From NCBI GenBank assembly GCA_964419545.1, contig CAYQQU010000001.1:1-64000 (forward strand): 64,000 bases of DNA, read 5' to 3'. The DNA comes from CAYQQU01 sp964419545. Lineage in GTDB: Bacteria; Bacteroidota; Bacteroidia; Chitinophagales; Saprospiraceae. How positions within the stretch are numbered: position 1 is the stretch's first letter; each line of letters begins with the position of its first letter. The position numbers were made by a program, and so were the translations under genes. Below, piece after piece: positions 26,145-33,545 of the stretch. The notes beneath the pieces were generated by a model. The model was not told the DNA's origin and made no database searches. It saw only the letters and a list, made by a program, of their open reading frames with translations.

Positions 26145-27164
26145 TCAGATCGACTGTTCTTCTTCCGGCACTTCCTGTTTGAGGTCCCGGTTGACGGCAA
26201 TGCTGGCGTTGAGCTCGAAGCCGACGAGGAGGATGAGCGAGTTGAGCTGTATCCACAGCATGAGGATGATGAAGGCCGTGACCGAGCCGTAGAATTTGAG
26301 GTAGGTCTCATAGCGGCCGAATTCGTCGATGTATACGGAAAAAGCGACCGAGGTGAGCAGCGACAGGATGGTGGCCAGGGTAGCACCCGGAGAAAAGAGG
26401 TGAAACCGGCGGTAAGTGGCGGCGCCGTAGCGGTACAGGATGCCGATGCCGGTGTAGAATAACAAAATAATGACCACCCAGCGCAGGATGGCAATGCTGG
26501 TAGTGCTGAAACCGGCCAACTCGATGTATTCGCCCAGCCAGCCGATCAGCTGATTACCGAGGATGATCAGGATAAAAGAGGCGATGAGCAAGGTGCCCAG
26601 CAGGACGGTCAGCATAGCGGCCACCAGGCGCTTTTTGATGGCGCTGCGCTTGCGAAAGGTAGTCTGGTAGGACTTTTCGAAACTCTGCATCATCGCCATC
26701 ATGCCGTTGGAAGAAAAATAGATGGCCAGGATAAAGCTGAAGGATAAGATGCCGACCTGCGGCTTGGTGATGATGTTTTCCACGAATTCGAACAGGCTGT
26801 CGCCGGCCTGCCCGGGCATGATCTTATGGATCTCTTCGCTGAGGTACTCCTGAAACGTTTCCCCCGGCTTGAGATACCGGAAGAAATAGCGCTGGAGGTA
26901 GGGGAGGAGCGTGAAAAGGCTCAGCAAGGCCGGAAAGATGGATAGAAAAAAGCTGAAAGCGATCGAGTTGGCGCGCGTGAAGAGGTCGAACCGCCGCGTC
27001 TCGTTAAAAACGAAAACGATCACATCGTAGATGGGCACGCTGAAGAAACCGGGAAGCGAGTGGGTCTTCGACCAGTCGATTACCTGTTTGATCACCGGGA
27101 GGTTCAGCACGTATTCCTGAATCTCTTCCAGACTGGGGACCTTAAAGTTCTTCGGGCGTTTCAA
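26145..27164 (-). CDS. YihY/BrkB-family inner membrane protein
   Basis: 339 residues, six predicted membrane helices between about 75 and 320. The family signature follows the first helix: FTRANSIAFSFFLSIFPALLSLFTLLPYL; later YRYGAATYRRFHLFSPGATLA and FELNASIAVNRDLKQE. Function of the family is unsettled (once called ribonuclease BN). The ATG at 27164 overlaps the thioesterase stop by 23 bp, showing tight coupling in the arginine-deiminase operon. The acidic, Glu-rich C-terminus is cytosolic. Confidence 0.9.
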   Translation of the reverse strand: MKRPKNFKVPSLEEIQEYVLNLPVIKQVIDWSKTHSLPGFFSVPIYDVIVFVFNETRRFDLFTRANSIAFSFFLSIFPALLSLFTLLPYLQRYFFRYLKPGETFQEYLSEEIHKIMPGQAGDSLFEFVENIITKPQVGILSFSFILAIYFSSNGMMAMMQSFEKSYQTTFRKRSAIKKRLVAAMLTVLLGTLLIASFILIILGNQLIGWLGEYIELAGFSTTSIAILRWVVIILLFYTGIGILYRYGAATYRRFHLFSPGATLATILSLLTSVAFSVYIDEFGRYETYLKFYGSVTAFIILMLWIQLNSLILLVGFELNASIAVNRDLKQEVPEEEQSI

Positions 27165-27567
27165 AATGCGGTTTCAGTTTTTCAATTAAAAATGCAGGGG
27201 CGCTTGTCGTCCGCTGGGTCTGGCGAAGCACGAAACAGAGCCGGACGCTGCCGCCGTTCACCAATTTGCCTTGCTCGTTAAACAATTCTACCTCGAAAGT
27301 GATGTGCCGATCCGGCATCTTTTTGAGCGTCGTCCGGATGGTGATCAGTTCGTCGTAGAGCGCCGGGCGCACGTAGCGCATCTGCAGGGACACTACGGGC
27401 ATGATGATGCCGTGCGCCTCTTCCATCGTTTTGTAGGAAAGGCCCAGCGCGCGCAGCATTTCCACGCGCCCGATTTCGTAGTATTGCGCGTAATGCCCGT
27501 AGTAAAGATAGCCCATGCGGTCGGTTTCGCCGTAGCGTACGCGCTTTTGGAATTCATGCGTTACCAT
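27142..27567 (-). CDS. Acyl-CoA thioesterase, 4HBT hotdog family
   Basis: 141 residues. Hotdog fold with the YbgC/FadM-like active-site pattern GETDRMGYLYYGHYAQYYEIGRVE, in which Asp in TDRMG is the likely catalytic residue, followed by the central helix and strands ending near RLCFV. It hydrolyses thioesters in the cytosol; the substrate is not readable. It starts 2 bp after the arginine deiminase stop and overlaps YihY by 23 bp, so the three genes form one transcription unit. Homologous genes are often near envelope genes. Confidence 0.9.
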   Translation of the reverse strand: MVTHEFQKRVRYGETDRMGYLYYGHYAQYYEIGRVEMLRALGLSYKTMEEAHGIIMPVVSLQMRYVRPALYDELITIRTTLKKMPDRHITFEVELFNEQGKLVNGGSVRLCFVLRQTQRTTSAPAFLIEKLKPHFETPEEL

Positions 27568-27569
27568 AG

Positions 27570-28838
27570 TTACTGCATTGCTTCGCGTTCAATGGGGCAG
27601 GTCATGCAGTGTGAGCCGCCGCGGGCGCGCGATAGTTCATTGGAAGGCAGGGTGATGATCGTCTTTTGCAGTGCTTCCGGCCGGATCTGGCCGGCGGCCA
27701 CGCCGCGCAGGAAGTCGCTGGCGTGGAGGATGGCGTAGCCGGCTTCCTGAAAGGCCTGCTCGGTATGTTTGTTGCGATCGTACGTCAGCGCTACGCCCGG
27801 GCGAATAGCGACCAGGTTGCAGCCGTCGGTCCACTGCTCGCGTTCCTGGTAGGGCGATTCGCCGCCGCCGCTGAGGATGAAGTGCATTTGGGCGTCGATC
27901 TCGGCCGCCCAGAATTCTTTGATGGAGGTGTAGTGCACCTGCGCGCCTCCTTTGCGATAGACTTCGACGTAGGAACTCAGCCCGTCGAGTACGATGGGCT
28001 TGTACGCTATGATGTGGCGATGATCGATCTGGGTGAAAATAGTGTCGATGTGCATGAAGGAGCGGTCGGTCGGAATATTGATCTGTACGACATTGCGCAC
28101 CACGTCTTTTTCAAAAAGGACGTCGCGCAGCGAGCGGATGGCGTGGGCGGTGGTGCGTTCGCTGCAACCGATCAGCAGGTAGTCTTCGTTGATGATCATG
28201 ACGTCGCCGCCTTCCATCGAGACCATTTCTCCGCGTTTGGAAGGCGGGAAAAGGTCTACACGGTTCATATTGATGATGCGGCCTTCTTCGCGCAATTGGG
28301 CGAAAACGGGGTGCGACCAGAAGATGAACCGCGTGAGGAAGTTCTCCCGGTGCCGGGCCTGCTTCGCCGCTTTGGTGATCACGACATGATCGTTGATGGT
28401 GATGGCGATGTCGCGGGTGAAGATGAAATTGGGAATAGGGTCGAAGAGGATGTGATCGTCTTTTTCCAGGTAGCCGGTGATCAGCACCTCGGTCAGTTCT
28501 TCGTCTGACAGCCCGGCGAGCAGGGAGGCGTAGGCGCCGGGCAGTTCTTCGTAATTGACGATCATTTCGATCATCTCCTCCTTGCTGTCGGTGCTGGCGC
28601 GCAGAGCGTCGAGGAGCATCTGATTGATCTCCAGGACGTTTTCCGGTCCGAGAAAGGCTTTGAGCACGTCCGTAAAGATGTCGTGTTCCGCCTGCATCTG
28701 CGGGAGGTAGACGATATCGTCAAAGAGCAGCTCTTCGGAGCGTTTGGGCGATACGCGTGATACGCCGGTATCGGGGCGGTGTACGATCACCCGTTTCAGG
28801 GGGGCGATTTCGGAGGATGAGTAGATCTGGCCGGCCAT
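27570..28838 (-). CDS. arcA: Arginine deiminase
   Basis: 422 residues, full length. It hydrolyses arginine to citrulline and ammonia. Seen: N-terminal KRVIVHRPD, DDIVYLPQMQAEHD, FTRD with substrate-binding Asp, EGGDVMIINEDYLLIGCSERT, HIDTIFTQID with catalytic His, and the C-terminal GGSHCMTCPIERE with nucleophile Cys411. No arcB or arcC lies nearby, so ATP gain through carbamate kinase cannot be assumed; the role may be arginine use or pH control. It is the first gene of a set with a thioesterase and YihY. Confidence 0.95.
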   Translation of the reverse strand: MAGQIYSSSEIAPLKRVIVHRPDTGVSRVSPKRSEELLFDDIVYLPQMQAEHDIFTDVLKAFLGPENVLEINQMLLDALRASTDSKEEMIEMIVNYEELPGAYASLLAGLSDEELTEVLITGYLEKDDHILFDPIPNFIFTRDIAITINDHVVITKAAKQARHRENFLTRFIFWSHPVFAQLREEGRIINMNRVDLFPPSKRGEMVSMEGGDVMIINEDYLLIGCSERTTAHAIRSLRDVLFEKDVVRNVVQINIPTDRSFMHIDTIFTQIDHRHIIAYKPIVLDGLSSYVEVYRKGGAQVHYTSIKEFWAAEIDAQMHFILSGGGESPYQEREQWTDGCNLVAIRPGVALTYDRNKHTEQAFQEAGYAILHASDFLRGVAAGQIRPEALQKTIITLPSNELSRARGGSHCMTCPIEREAMQ

Positions 28839-28950
28839 TTTTTTTGGTTGTAACAGGTCAGGAATGAGTAAGGTTTTTGGCTCGTTTGGAGGTAGTCTTT
28901 ACGGTTGCAAAGCTCAGGGACTGAGGCTGCTGGCGAAACTCCGAACAAGC

Positions 28951-30087
28951 TCAAAATTCAACTACCTTTTCAATTTCGTAAATGGAATTGATTTTCCCGG
29001 CAAAGATGCAATAAAAACGCGGATTATCATTGAGCACCGATATTTCCGTGGGCCGCCCGTCGTCGATGTAATTGGCTTTGAGCTTGGATTTGATCGTAAA
29101 CAAAGACTGGAAATAGTGGAGCGATACGCCGGGCGCCAGGTACTGCCGGAACTGGCGCAGCATCTTCCGGTAATTGGAGCGCGGCCGGGCCGGGCAGTCG
29201 TTGCAATTGCCCGGAAAATCGGGCCGGCAGTCGGTATTGACGGCCTGGCAGTCGAAGGCGGGCTGGTTGTCGTAAGACACTTTGTGGTGCGTGTAGGCCA
29301 CTGAGGAGAGCGACAACAGCCCGGAAAGCCCGTAGGGCATCAGGGAACCGAACTGCCCGTCCATGACCGTCAGTCCGGTGTCCCGGAGCTGGGGGGACGT
29401 CAGAAGGGCAATTTCCGATATCTCATGCATCAGATCGATATCGCGGCAGCCAAACAAACGGTTGACGGCGTTGCTGCCGGAGTAGGTCGCGTTGATCACC
29501 TGGGGGGCGGCCAGGCGCCACCGGGTCTTGCCGCTGCGTTCGTGCACCGCGACCCGCCATTCCCCGTGCGCGGCTTCGGCCGCTTTGATTTCGCAGTGGG
29601 TAATGATTTTGATGTTCGCTTCCGATCGGACTTGGCGGCGGTAATACTCGGCGATCAGCACCGGATCGAAGGTGTACTCGGTAGTAGCGTACAGGGCGGA
29701 GAGCCGGTCGAAGTTGAAAAGAGGATGCTCCGGAACGCGTTCGCAACGGATGTCGAGGTATTGGCAAAACCGCTCAAACTGCTGCGGATCGGTAAAGGAA
29801 CCGAAGCGGTCGAGGGCGTAGTATTTATCGAAGGAGAAGTTGATAAAGGCCTGGTGATCAGCTGTAAACCGGGCTTTGTAGTCGTTGGACATCACGGCCG
29901 TAGCGATGCTGCGGGGGTAGTGATAACCGCTGTGCAGGCGCGCCTGATTGACGATGGACGCTTTCTTCAGCAAGTCTTTTTCCCGTTCCAGGATACATAT
30001 CGACTGCCCCCGCCGCGCCAGGTACAAAGCGGCGTAGATGCCGAAGAGGCCGCCTCCCACCACAATAAAATCAAACCGATCGTGCAT
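28951..30087 (-). CDS. FAD-dependent oxidoreductase (DAO-like) with a four-Cys segment
   Basis: 378 residues. Rossmann motif VVGGGLFGIYAALYLARRG near 10-28 and CILERE for FAD binding, then QARLHSGYHYPRS like other DAO/MnmC-type oxidoreductases. A C-terminal Cys cluster (C-x6-C-x7-C-x2-C, in the region between AFDC and CPARP, about 280-300) is unusual and could bind a metal or form disulfides. Substrate unknown. The start overlaps the aldo/keto reductase stop by 17 bp, and the glycosyltransferase lies just upstream, so a role in modifying a surface sugar or lipid is likely but inferred. Confidence 0.8.
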   Translation of the reverse strand: MHDRFDFIVVGGGLFGIYAALYLARRGQSICILEREKDLLKKASIVNQARLHSGYHYPRSIATAVMSNDYKARFTADHQAFINFSFDKYYALDRFGSFTDPQQFERFCQYLDIRCERVPEHPLFNFDRLSALYATTEYTFDPVLIAEYYRRQVRSEANIKIITHCEIKAAEAAHGEWRVAVHERSGKTRWRLAAPQVINATYSGSNAVNRLFGCRDIDLMHEISEIALLTSPQLRDTGLTVMDGQFGSLMPYGLSGLLSLSSVAYTHHKVSYDNQPAFDCQAVNTDCRPDFPGNCNDCPARPRSNYRKMLRQFRQYLAPGVSLHYFQSLFTIKSKLKANYIDDGRPTEISVLNDNPRFYCIFAGKINSIYEIEKVVEF

Positions 30088-30967
30088 GTTTTTGGTGTAA
30101 TGCCCTTAATTTCTGGTACAATTCGCGGTAGTCGTTTGTTGCAAGGGCCCGGAAAAAAGCGAGGGAATCGTCGAGTTGCTCCGTACGCGACGGGCCGATC
30201 AGGATGCCGCCGATGTCCGGGCTGTGGTAAGCGAAACAGAGGCCGCAGTGGTTGAAGCTCTGCACCGCCGGCCGCTTCGCGTTGCGGTTGGCGTCCGTCA
30301 GCAAAGTTTCCAGCGGGGTCGTGATCGGGTGGGCGCTGCTGACGTCGCCGCCCCGCACCGCCAGGGAGCTGTGGTCGTGGTACTCGGCGGGGTTGAGCTT
30401 GATGCCGCCGGCGTTGATGCCGTAGGTGATGAACCGGCGCCGGCCGTGAAATTGCGGATACCGATGGTAGTCGGAGTGCAGCAGGTTGTGTTTGATCTGG
30501 ATGCGAAAATCGAGTTGGTAGGCCCGGTTCTCCGCGGCGTAGACCTCGGGATGGCGGACGCCCGAGAGGCCCACCCGAAGATGGTATTCATGAGCCACGC
30601 TAAGGGCTTCCAGGGTTTCGCGTATGGCGCCGGCATCGCTCCGGTTATCCCAGTGGATCATTAGCGTGTCGAGATTGTCGCCGAAGCGGAAGCGATAATC
30701 GTCGAGGTTGAGCAGCAGAAAGCTGCGGGTGAGGTTGTGGTCGGGCGTACGCATATTATTGAGGGAGCCGACTTTCATCATTACTTTCAGGTCGGAGACG
30801 CCGTGAGCGTTGATCCACTCCAGGAGGATGGTTTCCGAACGGCGAAAGTCCTCGGGCTGTTTGTTGATCGGATAGTTGGTGGCGGCGTCCACTTCCCGCA
30901 GGCCGGCGGCGTAAAAGCGGTCGAGCAAATCGAAACAGCGGTCGCGGGGCGTGGTCCACCCCCACAT
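30071..30967 (-). CDS. Aldo/keto reductase; start uncertain
   Basis: Three-layer TIM-barrel family. The full catalytic tetrad is visible: Asp and Tyr in VDAATNY, Lys in MMKVGS, His in LMIHWDN. The first ATG inside the barrel (30967, MWGWTTPRD) is given here, but the preceding in-frame residues ITLILGAA form the expected first strand, so translation probably starts upstream. No ATG, GTG or TTG lies between the glycosyltransferase stop (31021) and 30967; the next ATG is at 31141, 120 bp inside that gene. An ATT or CTG start around 30985-31000 is possible. Middle gene of a tightly overlapping cassette. Confidence 0.82.
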   Translation of the reverse strand: MWGWTTPRDRCFDLLDRFYAAGLREVDAATNYPINKQPEDFRRSETILLEWINAHGVSDLKVMMKVGSLNNMRTPDHNLTRSFLLLNLDDYRFRFGDNLDTLMIHWDNRSDAGAIRETLEALSVAHEYHLRVGLSGVRHPEVYAAENRAYQLDFRIQIKHNLLHSDYHRYPQFHGRRRFITYGINAGGIKLNPAEYHDHSSLAVRGGDVSSAHPITTPLETLLTDANRNAKRPAVQSFNHCGLCFAYHSPDIGGILIGPSRTEQLDDSLAFFRALATNDYRELYQKLRALHQKHARSV

Positions 30968-31020
30968 GGCGGCGCCCAGGATCAGAGTAATGGCTTCTTG
31001 CTTCTCGATGGTATTCGGAT

Positions 31021-31761
31021 TTACTGGGTTTGCAAGTTCAGGGCGGCCGGTTTTTTCTTTTTCAGCTCGTACATCGACCGCAGGTAGCGCTTGGCCAGGG
31101 GAATGATCTTGACTTTGCTGCTGCTGATGTCGTCGGTCCATTTCACGGGAAGCTCGTAAAGTTTAAGTCGGCGCCATTCGGCGACGGTGAGCAGCTCGGT
31201 GGAAAAAAACCAGCCGTCGTTCTGGGCGCCGAACCGGTGCAGTTCGGAATATACCGGGCGGCGCAAGAACTTGAAGCCGCACATGCCGTCGGAAAAGCCG
31301 ACCTGCAGGTACACTTTCAGGATGGTGTTGAAAATGCGGGAGGCGATCTCGCGCTTCAGGGGCCGGTCGATCACCTGCGAGTCGGGATGGAGGCGAGTAG
31401 CGTAAACGATATCGTAACCGCGTTCGGCGATGGCCGCGTAAGCTTCCGGGAAGTGGGCCAGGTCGGTAGCCAGGTCGAGGTCCATGTACCCGACAATATC
31501 GGCCTGCGACTGGCCCCAGGAGGTTTTGAGCGCCAGGCCGACGCCGCGGCGGGGCGCTTTGACGAAGGTCACCTCGGGGATCTCCGCCGTCAGCGCCCGG
31601 GCGATCTCCAGGGTCCGGTCGGTGGAGCCGTTATCGGCGATGACGATCTGCCACTGGCCGGCGGTCGGAAAATGATCCTGCAGGAAACGGTGCAGTATGC
31701 GCACGTTCTGATCCAGGGTCGCTTCTTCGTTGAGTACGGGGATGGTAACGTCGAAAGTCAT
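31021..31761 (-). CDS. Family 2 glycosyltransferase (polyprenol-phosphate sugar type)
   Basis: 246 residues, GT-A fold. Seen: IPVLNEEATLDQN, NGSTDRTLEIAR, the DxD-type MDLDLATDLAHFP and DGMCGFKFLRRPV, all as in dolichol/polyprenol-phosphate mannosyl- or glucosyltransferases. No C-terminal membrane helices are present, so it is a soluble or peripheral enzyme that would charge a lipid carrier. First gene of the cassette with the aldo/keto reductase and the FAD oxidoreductase. ATG 31761 gives MTFDVTIPVLNE. TATCTTCG upstream on the minus strand is one mismatch from the -7 consensus. Confidence 0.88.
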   Translation of the reverse strand: MTFDVTIPVLNEEATLDQNVRILHRFLQDHFPTAGQWQIVIADNGSTDRTLEIARALTAEIPEVTFVKAPRRGVGLALKTSWGQSQADIVGYMDLDLATDLAHFPEAYAAIAERGYDIVYATRLHPDSQVIDRPLKREIASRIFNTILKVYLQVGFSDGMCGFKFLRRPVYSELHRFGAQNDGWFFSTELLTVAEWRRLKLYELPVKWTDDISSSKVKIIPLAKRYLRSMYELKKKKPAALNLQTQ

Positions 31762-31829
31762 AGGGACCTATTAGCTGCTGCGAAGATAATTGTTTTTGAA
31801 AAAGGGGGAAATGAGCGGGCGGCCCAAAA

Positions 31830-31847
31830 CAGGGCAATCGCATTTAA
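31830..31847 (+). repeat. 18-mer intergenic repeat, copy 2
   Basis: Exact match to 10212-10229, again directly before a long inverted repeat and near the end of a gene region. Confidence 0.65.
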
Positions 31848-31901
31848 CCCGGATTATTCATGGGTTCTTCGCAATAGGTTAATCCATGAATAATCCGGGT
31901 T
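31846..31901. repeat. Dispersed palindrome, copy B
   Basis: Perfect 18 bp inverted repeat: left arm 31846-31863 (AACCCGGATTATTCATGG), right arm 31884-31901, 20 bp loop. It shares ATTCATGGG and AATCCGGGTTAAG with copies A and C. Not followed by a T run. It lies upstream of the glycosyltransferase (minus) and of the PspA-like gene pair (plus). Confidence 0.75.
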
Positions 31902-32021
31902 AAGCGATTTTTGGCGCTTCGCGTTAACCAACCGGGACGAATTTTCGTTCTTAAAGAACCTGAAAAGGGTTCAAATGCAACTGTCGGGCGGCTCACCCGT
32001 GCGAAGTAAAATCAGAGTCGG

Positions 32022-32192
32022 ATGCGCGCAAAGAAAATACTGGCCCCGCTGGCCCTGCTTTTTGTCGGATATTTAATATACAGCCGCTGGGACAGCATCG
32101 CGGCTTTTGGAAAAGATCCGATTTCATTCCTCGTCTTTTCCTTTGTTCTCCTGCTGCTCGCTTTGGGAATTTATCGTATTTTGCGATACTGA
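32022..32192 (+). CDS. Small two-helix membrane protein
   Basis: 56 residues, short and easily missed. It reads MRAKKILAPLALLFVGYL at the start and ends LGIYRILRY. Two hydrophobic stretches (about 6-20 and 34-50) flank a polar turn with WDSIAAFGKDP, and positive ends are expected in the cytosol. The stop TGA at 32190-32192 is 27 bp before the PspA-like gene, same strand, so co-transcription is likely. No family recognised. Support comes from the membrane pattern and position; codon use resembles the neighbours. It could be a partner of the coiled-coil protein. Confidence 0.6.
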   Translation: MRAKKILAPLALLFVGYLIYSRWDSIAAFGKDPISFLVFSFVLLLLALGIYRILRY

Positions 32193-32219
32193 TGCCCGCA
32201 GGGCAAAAGAATTGAAAAA

Positions 32220-33251
32220 ATGAATGCTAATAAAAAAGAATTGAAGAATAAATCTTTTTGGAAGCGTCCCGAAGGCGTGACCGGCATGGTCTTCCTGGCC
32301 GCTCTGATCATCGGCGCCGGCTATCTGTTGGTGGTCGGCCTGCCCATACTGGTCAATCTCATCCAGAATACACTCGCCCTGGCGGTGATGTTGCTGGTGC
32401 TGGGAGCCATCGTCTACATGGTGCTCGACCCGAAGATGCGCAACTTAATCGGCTATATGTATAAAAGCGTCATGCGCTGGATCACCGGCCTGTTCGTAAA
32501 GCTCGACCCCATCGCGATCCTCAAGTCGTACGTGGAAGAACTGCGGGACAATCTGCGCAAAATGAACAAACAGATCAGCAAGTTGCGCGGACAGATGCAC
32601 AAACTGCAGGAAATTATCCACAACAACAAAAAAGAGATCCAAAGCAATCTGGCCCTGGCCAGCAAAGCCAAGGAGAGCAATAAAAAATCGGTCATGATCC
32701 TCAAATCGCGCAAAGCCGGCCGCCTGCGCGATTCGACTATGCGCCTCGAAGACCTCTACCGCAAAATGGAAGTCGTCTACCGGGTGCTGACCAAAATGTA
32801 CGAGAACTCCCAGATCCTGATGGAAGACATCAAGGATCAGGTGCAGGTCAAAGAACAGGAACGCGCCGCCATCCACGCCAGCCACTCGGCTATGCAGTCG
32901 GCCATGAGCGTCATCTCCGGCGATCCCGACAAACGGGCCATGTTCGACATGGCCATGGAAGCCATCGCCGACGACGTCAGCGAAAAGGTCGGGGAGATGG
33001 AGCGCTTCATGGACGTCTCCTCCAGCTTCATGGATTCCATCGACCTGCAGAACGGGATCTTCGAGGAAGAAGGCCTGAAAATGCTGGAAAAATGGGAGCA
33101 GGAAGGGGTCTCCCGCATCCTGGGCGAGGAGAAAGAGGCCTTGCTGCTGCAGGCCAATAGCGAAGATAATAAGCTCGATCTCAACGCTCCCCTGCGCGAG
33201 CCGGTACGCGAACCGGGGCACCGGAATCAGTACGACAGTTTCTTCGAATGA
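32220..33251 (+). CDS. Membrane-anchored PspA/IM30-like coiled-coil protein
   Basis: 343 residues, no named family certain. Two membrane helices near 22-44 and 48-69, a short amphipathic stretch (YKSVMRWITGLFVK), then a long coiled coil about 100-235. The junction LDPIAILKSYVEELRDNL resembles the PspA/IM30 pattern of a DP followed by a helix rich in Glu and Leu, and the region with MEDIKDQVQVKEQE resembles its second helix. C-terminal acidic tail rich in Glu, Asn and Asp. Suggested role: membrane-associated ESCRT-III-like assembly or stress protein. Inference from pattern only; structure prediction would decide. Confidence 0.6.
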   Translation: MNANKKELKNKSFWKRPEGVTGMVFLAALIIGAGYLLVVGLPILVNLIQNTLALAVMLLVLGAIVYMVLDPKMRNLIGYMYKSVMRWITGLFVKLDPIAILKSYVEELRDNLRKMNKQISKLRGQMHKLQEIIHNNKKEIQSNLALASKAKESNKKSVMILKSRKAGRLRDSTMRLEDLYRKMEVVYRVLTKMYENSQILMEDIKDQVQVKEQERAAIHASHSAMQSAMSVISGDPDKRAMFDMAMEAIADDVSEKVGEMERFMDVSSSFMDSIDLQNGIFEEEGLKMLEKWEQEGVSRILGEEKEALLLQANSEDNKLDLNAPLREPVREPGHRNQYDSFFE

Positions 33252-33294
33252 CCGGGAAGCGGATAAACAAATCTCAAAATAAATTATGAGTCAG

Positions 33295-33500
33295 ACTTCC
33301 CACCAGTGATTCTCGGTTGGGGAGTAAGCACTTCTTCGTTCGCAGCGCCGGAGGCGCAAGGTATTGGTGGATTGTTTCGAAAAATGGGCTTCCGTATCTC
33401 CGGCACGGCAATCACTGCGTACAAAATATACTACCAATAGCTCTTCCCGCCGGGACGAGAGCACTACAATGTTTCAAACCGAGAATTGCTGACTTCCCAC
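33295..33500. mobile_element. MITE-like element with 15 bp inverted termini and 9 bp target duplication
   Basis: The element occupies 33304-33491 (188 bp). Termini CAGTGATTCTCGGTT (33304-33318) and the reverse complement of 33477-33491 agree at 13 of 15. Both flanks carry ACTTCCCAC (33295-33303 and 33492-33500), a 9 bp direct repeat typical of a target duplication. Internal structure: GCGCC/GGCGC hairpin (33345-33357) and a subterminal pair, GTATTGGTGG (33361-33370) with CTACCAATAG (33431-33440). No transposase. The size and 9 bp duplication suggest a non-autonomous relative of an IS4-type element; that family is inferred. Confidence 0.75.
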
Positions 33501-33545
33501 GCGGATCGGTATACTAACCCTGCGGGTCGCGGCGTTGGGGAGGAT

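Noticed and set aside
31003..31030. Programmed frameshift joining the glycosyltransferase and aldo/keto reductase
   Set aside because: No slippery heptamer or downstream structure is seen at the junction; a rare or upstream start explains it more simply.
33252..33545. CRISPR-like or riboswitch interpretation of the 33.3 kb gap
   Set aside because: Terminal inverted repeats with flanking direct repeats fit a transposable element; no repeat-spacer array exists here or elsewhere in the window.
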